A DNA stretch of 64,000 nt, from NCBI GenBank assembly GCA_015178975.1, contig WHVD01000232.1:1-64000 (forward strand). Direction: 5' to 3'. This document shows positions 1 to 10,868 of the stretch, one piece after another. Position 1 is the first letter of the stretch. Each line of letters begins with the position of its first letter. The DNA is from Hysterangium stoloniferum. Taxonomy: Eukaryota > Basidiomycota > Agaricomycetes > Hysterangiales > Hysterangiaceae. The notes under the pieces are model-generated. The model was given only the letters and a program-made list of their open reading frames with translations. It was not told the origin of the DNA and made no database searches. The translations under genes were made by a program, and so were the position numbers.

Positions 1-216
1 TTTACTACTTTCCTGATGAAAAGTAGGAAGAATTTGCAGGTAGATCCTCTTCAGGAAATCCGTCACACACTCCAAAATCAGTTCACTGCCAAGACGTCTC
101 ATCTCAGACTTGAGTACGTTCAAGAAAGCATCATACAGGTTCAGGGATTGAGCCAGCCCATTCCTGAACAGATTTTTCTTGGAATTTGGAAAGGACAGTA
201 TGCATCTCATCTATGA
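1..216 (-). CDS. Partial exon of an unrecognised gene, running off the left edge
   Basis: The minus strand is open for about 66 codons with an amino-acid mix typical of real protein (Leu/Phe/Arg/Glu-rich, e.g. LNVLKSEMRRLGSEL then CVTDFLKRIYLQI). No start codon is in frame, so this is best read as an internal exon whose gene continues to the left of the window. The part from base 1 to about 110 is repeated almost exactly at 15,632-15,741 as a broken copy, which supports this being a mobile or duplicated gene segment. No family is recognised. Confidence 0.35.
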
Positions 217-230
217 TAGGCCAAAGAGGA

Positions 231-1545
231 TTCGTTAACATTCACTAACTAAAGAAAAATACATGTATACACAGATTTGATGGATTCTAACACCTTCCCC
301 CTGAGGTGGAGGGTACACCTTTTTTATTATAATTTGTAGCAAAAAGACATTTTATGTGCATGTGTGAATGTGTGTGTATAAATTGTTGAACTGACATTTC
401 AATATTTCATGAAAGACACTCTTTATTTCCCTGCCATCTTTCAGCTCTCTGATGAGAAAAACTTCAGTCTGAACAACATCACCTCAATTCTGGAAAATCA
501 TACTTCCCTTCTTTGAATTAAAAGAAATTCCCATTTTCTAATCACCCTCCTTTTTATAGGGTGCCTGCCCAACTTAAAATAATCTGAACATTGTTTACCA
601 TGAATTATCCTGTCAATCTGAACATCCCACCCGCATCGTTTATATACACACATTCTCCTCTTCTTTTCTCACTTGCCCAGCTGAATTTGAGAACCCTGAC
701 AGAGCACATTGGATCATACATTCAACTTTGGAAAAAACCACTCTGAGCAGTCCATCTATTCTGAAACTCCCAGGGAGACCCCAGAATAAGTCTTATTCAT
801 CAATATCCACTTACTGTAAGGGGACAAGTCATTCACACTTTATATTCCACAGATTAGTACCCCCCAGATTATGCTCTATTGTCTATTCCATTTTATTGCT
901 TTCCCATTACAGGGCACCTTATTCTTTATAGGGTATATTGAACTGATGTATGAGGGCACTTATGGTGTGGGAAAATATGCTGCATACTGTATAGCTGACG
1001 TGTCACACCTAGTAGAGTTTCCTTAGACTTTTCTCTTTGGATTTCCTCTACTAGGTGAGTAGATAGTTGTTTTGTATTTAGTTACTTATATATATCTTTG
1101 GATTTCCTCTACTAGTGTGATACCCACTATTAGGGTTGCCCTTACACTTACATCCTAAGCCCTATTTGAAAGCACCCTGCACAGACCATCACTCTTCATT
1201 CGATATTCCCATTTGACATTTGGACACTAAATGGTTTTCCATCCCAAAAATATCATCCTTTTCACATCGAAACATCAAGTTACATGCATTTGGCTTGTGG
1301 ATTAGTTTTCAGTGAAAGCAGAGTGCCCAAAGTAGTTCATTTAGAATTGAATTTCATTGAGAAAAGGGCCGTCAAGACACCAAGGGAGTCCTTATTTCCC
1401 ACAAACTCCAGCTATTGTCACATTATTTCAAAAGGTACGATCACCTTACAGGTTATAAAGGTGGCAGTAGGCAGTAAAGGTTGAGTGTGAGTACATGGAG
1501 TATCTATATATATAAAGATGATGAAGCATCCCAGAACGTTCCCAA
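231..1545. other. Gene-free stretch
   Basis: No ORF here has coding character. The sequence is AT-rich with scattered short T-runs. The only structure seen is the small inverted and direct repeat cluster at 1,003-1,121. It lies downstream of the JmjC-like gene, which ends at 1,550 on the minus strand. Confidence 0.4.
1003..1121. repeat. Small inverted-repeat element (MITE-like)
   Basis: CACACCTAGTAGAG at 1,004-1,017 is mirrored by CTCTACTAGGTG at 1,046-1,057 and again by CTCTACTAGTGTGA at 1,107-1,120. The last two are preceded by the same TTTGGATTTC, so one arm is duplicated. The outer pair would make a roughly 118-bp element with inverted ends. No clear target duplication was seen, so its mobile nature is a guess. 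Confidence 0.35.
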
Positions 1546-1549
1546 CTAG

Positions 1550-4500
1550 TTACGGTAGAGTGAGTTCAAGAGGAGGGAGTTGTGCCTCATCTGACCTTGA
1601 CAAGGACGCACCTACCTCCATCCGATCTGGAGCAATCTGTACTCCCTCAGCATCACACAAGCTGTCAAGTGTCTCTTCTCCCCTCAAATCCAAATACTGA
1701 GCCATTTCATTCTCGATCCGACGTACATCTTGCTGAATTTCGGGACAGAAATTTAAAATGTGAAAGATCCGCTTCAGTGAAACTTTTCGTGTGGGGATGA
1801 GAGTAGAAGAACACTGGTAAGGGTCCCCTTCTTTGGCCTCTGGTTCAAAGTGGTGGGGATGCCCCGTCAATACAAGAAGATAGGCCAGCTGCTCTAGAGG
1901 AGGCCAATTATGCAAGACAGTTTCATATGCTACAGGATCAGAATTCCCTGTTCACCATCCCACAGAGTCAGGTGAGAATCAGGACTCAATTGTGCCACTT
2001 ACGACTGCATACATCTCCTGTCTTCTGGTGAGGGAAATAGGAGAGGAATATTCCATAGTATGTCTTCAAGAGTGCATGCAAGATATATTCAGAATGTGGA
2101 TGTTCCTTGTTGCAATCTGTGAGACCCTGACGATGTTCACGCAAGCCAGCTAAGAAAGACAGATGTAGAGAGTTTCGCCCATAAAAATGGCCGCCTTCTA
2201 CCCAACTGTCATTCAAAGTCATTACCGCATGAATTGTTCCCGCTGGCATGAACCTGGAAATATAAATTAGAGCCAAAGTGCAGGGGAAAGGAAACTGAAG
2301 GGATGTTCCCTTTCCCGGCACTCACAACTGGTCCCCAGGTTCCAAAAGATAGTAGGTCCATTTACGTTTCCTATAGTTCAGGTTCCTCAGTGAAGTTTCT
2401 GCAATGTCGCCTGACATAACCACCCATAGCTTTGTGCCATGTACAATACGGATCCAAGTTGCAAATTTCCCGGCATCTATGTGTGCTCTTGAAAAGGCTC
2501 CCTCTGTGGCACAAAGCCTCCATCTAATTGCATATTGTGGAAATCCCATTGCACCATTCATAGTATGATTCCCAGCCAAGCTATCATATGAAATCATGCT
2601 GGAATGATATCCAGCCCACGATTAGAAGGGACTAAAGAAGTGTCAGGTCTTTGAACACTCACGGTAAAATATTGGGCATGTGCATAGATACTGCCGTTGG
2701 AATATCCAGAAAATTCACAGCCTTTCTCTTCTCTTCAAACACTTTGAGGAGTGAGGTTTGATAGATTTGAAACTGACAATCCATTTCGTTACGCCTGTCA
2801 AGAGCTATAATTCCTGTGTAAGTATAATATCCCACTGCAGAACTGGAACCATGAGCCATTACTCACCATGAACCTTGCGTTGCATATGGATATCTACCCC
2901 TTGCTGTAAAGCCAACTGTTGAATATCAAAACTCTTATGGACCCGATCCTGGAAGAAATCCCGCCGACGGTCAGGATTGGGGATCATGATCACTCTGTCG
3001 CAGAATAAGGACAATTTCTTCAAGGATAGTGGGGTCAGCTCTTCTTCATCACTCAAAACATCTTTGAACCATGAAGCCGGAAAGCAGGTACAGTCTGCTG
3101 GGATGGAGTCGGACATGGTGCAAGGATTGTACAAGTGGGGGGGTTGCGCAATGTTACATAAATCTTGGAAAATTTCCCGATCCTTTTCCTAGGTTAAATA
3201 AAACATCAGTCTATATGTGAAGAACTGAGCCAATGGCCGAGCTTACCAAACCTTTAAACCACTCCAGTTCATATTCTGCATCTATAACCTGGTAAACGTC
3301 ATTTCCATCATTAACAAAAGTCTTGAAAACGTAAGATTCAACCGCATGTTTTTGACCAGATTTCATTTGAACCTAATGACCACATGGTTACAAACCATTC
3401 TTGTGAAAACCCAACCGGAGAATGTACTTACAGGAGATTTTATTTGTGACAACTCTACCACGTCACTGCATGGTTCCCAATTGAGGCGGACTCTTTTTTG
3501 CACAGAATAGGATGTATGGGGGTGGAAGTGTTTCCATGGATGCACCTTGGGCCTTGGCAGGAGTCCCCCCACAGCTTCTGGACTGTCACCCATTGGTGGC
3601 ACCTGGCTGTTACAGGGTTCAAGGCTTTGATCATCATCAGGGAGGGCAGTGAGTTCTGATTCGGGATCCGAATCTGATCAAAGTGAATGTAAGCCACCAA
3701 AAATGAAGGTAAAATGGAAGAAGACTAACCCCACTTTCTTTTACCAAGATGTGACTCAAGCAGCTGTAAATCACCATCAGGACCTGGAAACTGCTCAGGT
3801 AGTAGCTGCTCCTCCTGTGCATCCCCAGATTCCACATTGCGCATGGTAGATGGGAGGCCTGCACCAGATTGTTTACCTTGGTGCTGATCTTCCTGGGCTG
3901 TGGATAGGATGACATCCTTGAGATTGTTCTCACCCTCCCTATCGTTATTGTTGCTCTCCCCAATGTTGTTGTCACCTTCCTCACCCAAGTTATCAGTAGA
4001 CAGAGCCAGAGGATGGTACGACTCGGATTCCTTATCAAGATTGGAGAAGAGGGCTGAAGAGATGTGGAGAGGGGGGAGAGATGTGGCGGGGAGAGGAGAA
4101 GAGGAATGAGAAGGAGGAGGAGGTTGGTGAGGAGGAGGAGATGCAAGGGGAGGGTGATTGGAAGAAGGAGTATCAGGGAGAGAAGGATGCTGGAGAGGAG
4201 GAATAGTTTGGTGGGGAGAAGCTTCCAGGGGAAATAGTAACCCATGTGGTGTAGACGACACTGGGAGAGTAGACAAAGGGAGCATTGTGGGGAGGGGAGA
4301 ATGAGGAAGAGACATGAGCTGAGGGTGGTGACTGGAAGGAGTACTAGGGAGAGGAGGATTTTGAAGAGGAGGAACAGGTTGGTTGGGAGAAGCTTCCAGG
4401 GGAAATGGTAACCCTTGTGGTACAGACGATACCAAGAGAGTAGACAAAGGAAGTGTTGCAGCTCTTTGCTGTCGAGGCTCTGAAGTGGTTATAGCCTGAT

Positions 4501-6056
4501 GTGACCCATGTTGTACCTTGCTCCTCAGCTGCTGTTCATAGGGCCATGGTTCACGAGTGAAATGGACTGGAAAGTTGTCTGCAGATGTGGCATTTCGAAT
4601 TTGATGGGCAAACATTGAAGTCACCCCAAGGGCAGGCAGCGTGCAGATAGTGTTTTCATCGGCCCTAACATAGGGTGCTTGAAGGTGACCCAATATATCC
4701 GACACAAACGCCCATATGCAGCGCTCGGCACACAGAGTTAAGTATGACCTCGTCTGGGGTGTGGAAAGTGCTTGCTAAGGAAGTAACCTTCAGCTTAATG
4801 TTATTGCACCAAGGAAAGGGACTCACGGCGGCAAACTTACTCATTCCAAACCCATGATTGGGCCTCTGCCAATGCTCCAGGCGACATCGTTCATCCAATA
4901 CAAACATTGGGTTATGGGCCAATGCCATGCAAATGGGGAATTTCTGGACCTCATGTTTGAACGATGGCTCAGACTCTAACAGTGCTTTGAACCAGTCATT
5001 AACCCCTGTGGGCTCATTAAGTTCCCTAAGATGGTACCCAATCAGTTAAGGGAAAAAATTGGAAAGTTGACACACTCACGACCACCACTCCTTCAAATTC
5101 TGCACATATTTGCTGTCAAATGACTGCGGATAAATAAATATTAAATCTAGACCTAAGTTGCACAAAGCATGCTTGAGGGGACATACCATTAATAAAAACT
5201 TTGCTGAGGATGCCAACCAAAAAACGTTTGCAAGTGACCTTGTCAGGTGGGCATGAGCACCTAGTCGGATACTGTGCTTTATCAAGTTGCCATGCAACTT
5301 ATAGACCCCTTCTTCACTGGGAGGAGAGTGACTGGTGTTTGAGATATTTTCCGTTAATGTTAGCCCTTTGGACAGATCCAGATCCCGGTTGGGGGGTAAA
5401 CTGTCCGACTGACTTATAGAAGAGAAAAAGCGGCCGAGTAAGGCTTTTGCCGCAGCATCATCGTAGCCCAGATACAGCTCCCTCATAGACTTGGACACAG
5501 GCATCCCCCCCACACCATTGCGGTCATACTTGTTACTGTGTGGATGCTGATGTAATTTGAATGTGGATGGGATGGAGAGCTCCAAGGGGCCTTGGGAATG
5601 TGCCCACAGTATGCGGTCCGTTAGAAGCATCAAGAAAAGCCAGTTTGTGGGGTTACCCTTGGGGAGGCTTGTGTGCCCTTTATATGAGCCAAGTCCAACT
5701 TGACTCCTGGATTTAGAGTTAGATCTCAACTCTTCCTCAATCCCATCCATTACACGACCACAAAACTCCAAAAGAAGTGACACGCCTGGTCCCATCTTGG
5801 ACTCTGCAGCTTTTGTCTGTAGCACATTAATGAATTGCATATCTTGAGGCTGCTGCTTCCAGAATTCGATACTAAAAATACTGGTGTAGAAAACTGGGTC
5901 ACTAGCCAAAATGGTATGGGGAAGGTACTTGAAGTACAAATTGTGAGAGGTATCTTTCTGGAAAGGAAGATGAATCTTAAATGTATAGAAAGGCTAATCT
6001 AGGATTGAGACATACCAAAGTCATCATAAGCTCCCAAAGATGTAAGTCAGTGAGAG
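1550..6056 (-). CDS. JmjC-like (cupin) multi-domain protein, 5' end incomplete
   Basis: This is a spliced minus-strand gene. Exon ends with GT-AG sites can be placed at 5958-6015, 5026-5079, 3607-3725, 3373-3431, 3189-3246, 2814-2866, 2599-2662, 2254-2325 and 1948-2002 (introns). Phases match at the junctions checked (for example WWS to ELNEP across 5026-5079). The N-terminal ~330 residues are unrecognised. A Pro/Ser/Leu-rich low-complexity stretch follows (3,726-4,600). The C-terminal third has a JmjC-type core: AHIDAGKFATW gives the HxD pair and PAGTIHAV the second His of an Fe(II)/2-oxoglutarate site. Such proteins usually act as nuclear oxygenases or demethylases, but substrate and activity here are not known. 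The reading frame between about 4,680 and 4,790 changes without a clear intron. The 5' end fades into the tandem repeat near 6,076, so the gene may be truncated. Confidence 0.6.
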
Positions 6057-6285
6057 GATCCTACCTGCTGGGAACATCCCTGACTTCCAGGAGGCGGACT
6101 TTCAATTTTTTTCCGCCAAGTGGGCGCTAGTACAGATGCCCTGCATTGACGAACTACAGAAAGAAAGATCAAAGTCATAGTTAGCACAGGAATTCGCAAG
6201 CAAAAAGAACAAGATGGGACTCACGTTCCAAAATGGCCTTCATGGTAAGATACGAACGTCACTCAGGCTACTTGGTTTGGTGTCC

Positions 6286-6455
6286 TGTTAGAATTAAGCT
6301 CACAAGAACAGAGAGCAATAAGGTTCCGTTTGTCTATTTGGCCGTAAGGCAAACAAATGGCTAGATACATGGACTCTAGGCTACTTATATAGTCTGCTAA
6401 ACAATGAAATAATGAAACAAAGAGACGAGCTTATGTCACACTCGTAATTCCAACA
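6286..6455. mobile_element. Solo LTR, 170 bp, inside a tandem-repeat unit
   Basis: The insert begins TGTTAGAATT and ends ATTCCAACA, the TG..CA ends of an LTR. It is flanked by a perfect 5-bp duplication, TGTCC at 6,281-6,285 and 6,456-6,460. Removing the insert and one TGTCC restores the unbroken sequence seen in every other array unit (GGTGTCCCACATCC, e.g. near 11,127). This empty-site comparison inside the same window makes the call strong. The parent element is not present here. The insertion post-dates array formation. Confidence 0.85.
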
Positions 6456-6501
6456 TGTCCCACATCCAGGGGAATAAAAAAGATACGAGATGTACTCAAC
6501 A

Positions 6502-6558
6502 TGATGTCATATGGTCCCTGTAAGCTAAGCGGGGGAGCGCCGGGCCCATATGACGTCA
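6502..6558. repeat. 57-bp palindromic element (representative copy)
   Basis: The ideal form is TGACGTCATATGG, a 31-bp GC-rich core, then the exact inverse CCATATGACGTCA. Copies lie at 6502-6558, 6877-6932, 7253-7309, 8292-8349, 11179-11235, 11554-11610, 11929-11985, 12307-12363 and 12681-12737. A half copy in reverse orientation lies at 15582-15624. TGACGTCA is the consensus CRE/ATF site for bZIP factors. Whether that matters here is unknown. The copy at 6,502 has one arm changed to TGATGTCA. Confidence 0.8.
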
Positions 6559-7617
6559 GTGAACAGCTGTGATAGAGATTAATAAAATGAATGAATAAAA
6601 CGAATGCGAGCTCACCATGATTGTGCGCCAGGGGTGAAAATGAGATGGATGCAGTCAAGCAAGAATGGGAAGAACGGCCTGCTAGGGTTGCCGCAGGGAG
6701 TAACTACAGAAAGAATTAAAGTCATAGTTAGCATAGGAATTCATAGGCAAAAAGGACAAAATGGGACTCACGTTCCAAACTGGCCTTCACGGTAAGAGAC
6801 AAATGTTATTGGAGTGACTTGGTTTGGTGTCCCACATCCAGGGGAATAAAAACGATAGGAGGTGTACCACTCAACATGATGTCATATGGTCCCTGTAAAC
6901 TAAGTGGGGGAGCGCCGGCCCATATGACGTCACTGCAGGGTGAACAGCTGTGATAGAGATTAATAAAAGAATGAATAAAGTCAAAGCGAGCTTACCGTGA
7001 TTTTCCAGCAGGCATGAAAATGAGGTGGATGCAGTCATGCATGAATGGGAAGGCCCATTAGTGTTGAGGCAGGGAGTAACTACAGAAAGAATTAAAGTCA
7101 TAGTTAGCATAGGAATTCATAGGCAAAACGGACAAAATGGGACTCACGCTCCAAACTGGCCTTCACAGTAAGAGACAAATGTTATTGGAGTGACTTGGTT
7201 TGGTGTCCCACATCCAGGGAAATAAAAAGGATACGAAGTGTACCACTCAACATGACGTCATATGGTCCCTGTAAGCTAAGAGGGGGAGTGCTGGGCCCAT
7301 ATGACGTCAGTGAACAGCTGTGATAGAGATTAATAAAATGAATGAATAAAATCAATGCGAGCTTACCGTGATTGTGCACCAGGGGTGAAAATGAGATGGA
7401 TGGAGTCATGCATGAACGGGAAGAAAGGCCAACTAGTGTTGAGGTGGGGAGTAACTACAGAAAGAATTAAAGCCATCGTTAGCATAGGAATTTGTAGGCA
7501 AAATGGATAAAATGGGATTTACGTTCCAAAATGGGCTTCATGGTAAGAGACGAATGTTATTGGAGTGACTTGGTTTGGTGTCCCACATCCAGGGGAATAA
7601 AAAAGATATGAGGTGTG

Positions 7618-8157
7618 GCCTCGGGATTCGATTCCTCATGTTCTGTGATCATGACTCTGCGTTTTTGAAATCTGTAACGTTCTCGGTGCATCTGATTCCA
7701 AGCGTTGACCAAGGCTTCCTGCAAGTTGATGGCGTAGGTCTGTAATCTTAGGCAAGGGACGGCGAGCTTCATCTGGGTCCAGCGATCCTCGACCGAAAAC
7801 TTGACCTGCTATCCCTTCAACGAACGCAGTTGAAAAAGACGGTCGACCTTTATTGGCATTCGGCTTGTCGAGATTCCGGTGGGAGTTGTCAAAGAGATGT
7901 TAGAGGCGGGTCAAAGGTTACTCGGGCACGGGGAGTTTCCACTTTGGGAGCTGTTCATCATTCCCTCAAAGCTTCTCTTTCCAGCTCAGCCATGCTAAGG
8001 TGACGTGGTTGTGGTTGGTGAAGGGAAGTTTGAAAGTCAGTGAGGGCTTTCTGATTGTAACATTTCCGGGCAGTTCGAGATTAGCGGGTCTTTGTCGCGG
8101 GAGAGAACTACTCAATCCCGCTGAAGGTTTCAAGGCTTGTTCCTTGCCTGTGGTCAT
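7618..8157 (-). pseudogene. 5' part of an unrecognised gene cut off by the tandem array
   Basis: An ATG at 8,157 opens a minus-strand frame (MTTGKEQALKPSAG...). A later exon, preceded by a plausible acceptor near 7,800, reads VKFSVEDRWTQMKLAV and ends ITEHEESNPEATPH, then runs straight into array sequence at 7,617. The acidic/basic, non-repetitive composition looks coding. Nothing of the gene continues on the other side of the array block, so the 3' part is lost or displaced. No family is recognised. Confidence 0.4.
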
Positions 8158-8291
8158 CGTGTGTAGCTAGATGTAGAGGTTTCTTTCCCTTTAATAGGAC
8201 GTTGGTGTCTGTGATTATGGGTAAAAGCATCTGAGTTCCAACTATGTGTGCTAATGTACAGTACGTGTGCCCATAAAGGGAGCTGTCACCA

Positions 8292-8349
8292 AGACATCAT
8301 ATGATCCCTGTAAGCTACACGGGTGAGCGCCAGGGCCCATATGACCTCA
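8292..8349. repeat. Palindromic element outside the array
   Basis: This is an isolated, slightly diverged copy of the 57-bp palindrome (GACATCATATGATCCCTG to CCCATATGACCTCA). Like the copies at 6,877 and 12,681 it is followed by CTGCA before the sequences diverge. That shared edge hints that the element's real right end is ..GACGTCACTGCA. It lies between the truncated gene at 7,618-8,157 and the gene starting near 8,754. Confidence 0.7.
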
Positions 8350-8753
8350 CTGCATTGCGTGAGAGCTGCAGGAGAAAATGGAAACAATTTGCTGTGGGTT
8401 AAAGATAATACTAGATTAGTCTAATCTATGATCCCCTATGGCTGACAACGCCTGTTCCATTTCTGTACATCTCTGAAGCAGTTTTGTTAGTTATTAGAGT
8501 GTATTTCCAACTAATGAAATATTAGTAATGTATGGAAAGTATTGTTCCTACTATACTTTCTTGGATGACTGACGTGATTCTAATCATACAATTATAAAAA
8601 TAAAAAACCCAGTCTAAATAAGTATTTTGTCATGTCATCCTGAATGCTAATGAAAATGACTTTGGAAAGCGATCAACAGGAAAGCAAGAAAACAAAGAGC
8701 ACAGCGGAAAATGTAGACCAAGTGAATGCTACCACAGCAATTAGCCCGGCTCT
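8350..8753. other. Gene-free stretch
   Basis: AT-rich DNA between the isolated palindrome and the stop codon of the minus-strand gene at 8,754. No coding or repeat structure was seen. Confidence 0.3.
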
Positions 8754-10546
8754 CTAGCGAGGATACAAAATAACATGACCTCCAACCCTCAACGAGGATC
8801 CAACGAATTCCGGGAAAGTTTCGGCAAAAGATGGGAGCGTTACTTTTCGAGGCTCGTCGACAGCCTGAGGTCTTGTCAGAGGGCTGGTGAAGGGTAAGCT
8901 CCATTGGAGGGGCTGGGAGCCCAATGCTGTGCCAAGGTCATGGTGGAAAGTGTCACCATAATAAGGATGGCAGGCGAGTGGGTCCATACTCGAGGTCGTG
9001 GAGTGAGATGACAAGGCGGTAGGGTTGGTTTGGGGGGGATGAGATAAGGAGGAGGACACAGTTGACGCTTCATCTAGGGAATTATTCAATGACAAAAAGC
9101 AAAAGACTTTCTTGAACAGTAAAATACACACCTTGGGGATGCGAATTCATCCTTAATGGGCTGAGAATAGGTGCAGATTCATCTGACTCCATTGGAGGAT
9201 CATACAAGCCAGAGTGCCGCCTTTGAGATGGATAACAGGATGGCAGCGACACAAGATGCTGTGCATCGCCTAATTGGCATCTCAGCGATGAGAGAAAATA
9301 GTAGTCAGCTAAGCACAACATACCCTCGGAGTAGGAGCGTGGCTCGACAAAACCTGGCGTTGTATGATAAAGCGAGGTGGTTGTGGGTACTTAATGGTGA
9401 CATTGGTGACCTAGGAGACTCCTCATGGTCTAATGGGGGGTTAGCAACAATAGAGTATAGTAAAAATGGAATATCTTACCTTCCGAGTACAAACCCATAC
9501 CGTGTGGGTCCAAAGTGGGAGCGGCCATATGCAATATTGTATTGTGATCACGAAGGGAAGTAGAGCGCAGCTGAGATAGAGAGGGCTGTATTGAGAACAC
9601 CGGGGATGGGGACAGTGTGGGAGTAGGAGGGTTGTGACCTGGTTTGCAGGTCATTATAGAGAATGAAACTAATAAACAGCATACAACGCACCTTGTGAAC
9701 CGCTGTTGTGTGAATCGGGGTTGGGAACACATACATCTGGGTGATTATGGGGGCTTTGACGTGAATAGGGGGATAGAGGGGACTCCAGAGTTGACGATGG
9801 CGACATGGGTGTGGCTCTGTCTAGTGGTCGAGTTCAGCGATGAGAACTATACATTAAGTAGCACAGCGCAAACGGTACCTTGTAAAGACGAGCTCGTCGA
9901 CGCTTCAGCCGGACTCTCCTGATAGTGATGGTGAGTGCCACTGGACGACTCCGCACAGGACATGTATCCAGGCACCTCCCATCCACAAGCCCTACATGGG
10001 TCGTCGAGATCCCATTTTCTTCTCATTCACACAAAACATAGTCTGCACACACTATCCCCACCTTGAATCACCAACCAGGCGCTGTTCCGACACCACCCAC
10101 ATTGTCATTCCAGCATCACAGGTCCATATTGTAGATGGGTATGTAATATTTTTCAATTGTCCTTACCAGAACGCCTCTAAACCTAGTTGAAGGGTGTGAA
10201 TGAGGCGTTCTGGTAAGGACAATTGAAAAATATTACATACCCATCTACAATATGGACCTGTGATGCTGGAATGACAATGTGGGTGGTGTGGGAACAGCAC
10301 CTGGTTGGTGATTCAAGGTGGGGATAGTGTGGGCAGACTATGTTTTGTGTGAATGAGAAGAAAATGGGATCTCGATGGTATGACTGACTTGACATGAGCC
10401 GAACAAGTTCCATCTTGATATCGGAAGGGGTAACTATATGATATTAGGCAGGCAACTAATGAGAGAAATCTGTTGGTTACCGATAGAGTCTTGGGTAGGT
10501 TGCATTGTGCTAGAAGTGGTGATGGTGGAAGATGAGCTGGACGCAT
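8754..10546 (-). CDS. Spliced Ser/Thr/Pro/His-rich protein of unknown function
   Basis: A chain of minus-strand exons separated by short introns. One is clear at 9,074-9,131 (GTGTGTAT..CCCTAG), with phase kept so that NSHPQ joins DEASTVSSS. A second is near 9,430-9,478 (GTAAGATA..CATTAG). A third is near 9,286-9,322 (GTATGTTG..GCTGAG). The protein is rich in Ser, Thr, Pro and His. Its C terminus reads PSFAETFPEFVGSSLRVG and ends at 8,754. The start is uncertain; ATGs at 10,546 and 10,413 are candidates. No domain is recognised; low complexity of this kind is common in fungal regulators, but that is only a guess. One exon is duplicated in inverted orientation (10,004-10,375), which probably disrupts the transcript. 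Confidence 0.4.
10004..10375. repeat. Inverted duplication of an exon (174-bp arms, 24-bp loop)
   Basis: Bases 10,004-10,177 and 10,202-10,375 are reverse complements with only about three mismatches. A 24-bp spacer separates them (10,178-10,201). The right arm holds coding-like sequence (FFSFTQNIVCPHYPHLES) and an intron-like segment ending TTACCAG. The transcript of this region would fold into a near-perfect hairpin. No target duplication or terminal motif suggests a transposon, so a local inverted duplication is favoured. Confidence 0.85.
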
Positions 10547-10559
10547 TTTTGAAGGGATA

Positions 10560-10868
10560 TATAAAGAGATTCAGCTAGACTGCCAACCCAGGACTGGAGG
10601 CTATGGTAACTTAAATGAAAAAGTAATATGACATGGTACGTTTTTAATAATGATCTGTATTTGAAAAATGAGCTCCAAGTGCAATACACAGTTTCTCCAT
10701 GAGACTTACAATGGGGGTGATAGGGAGAGTGCTTAGGGAAAGTGGAATGATTGTTTATGCATTTTTTGAGGATCTATTTATGGTCACCAAGGTTAGAGGC
10801 AAAAGAAAGCAACAAGACTGCTGGGTATTAATACGAGCCACGTCTTCAAGTTGCTTTTTAGAAATGTG
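10560..10868. other. Gene-free stretch before the right array block
   Basis: No coding signal or repeat was seen. The right array block starts sharply at 10,869 with GTGATAGAGATTAATAAAA, in the middle of a unit. Confidence 0.3.

Larger units (their letters stand above)
6150..7617. repeat. Tandem array of ~375-bp units, left block
   Basis: The landmark GGTTTGGTGT recurs at 6,821, 7,198 and 7,572 (spacings 377 and 374), with an earlier copy at 6,276 enlarged by the solo LTR. Each full unit holds one 57-bp palindromic element and, on the minus strand, two intron-like segments (GTGAGTCC..CTGTAG and GTAAGCTC..ATCACAG). A 72-79-codon minus-strand ORF, starting MTxSISFSPL, is kept in most units. 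The block ends abruptly at 7,617 in the middle of a unit, where a foreign gene exon begins. Confidence 0.85.

Noticed and set aside
3637..4245. 202-codon minus-strand ORF rich in Leu
   Set aside because: It is a second reading frame of the Pro/Ser-rich low-complexity exon of the JmjC-like gene; the other frame fits the flanking splice sites.
10004..10375. Terminal-inverted-repeat transposon
   Set aside because: The arms are exon sequence of the surrounding gene, and no target duplication flanks them.
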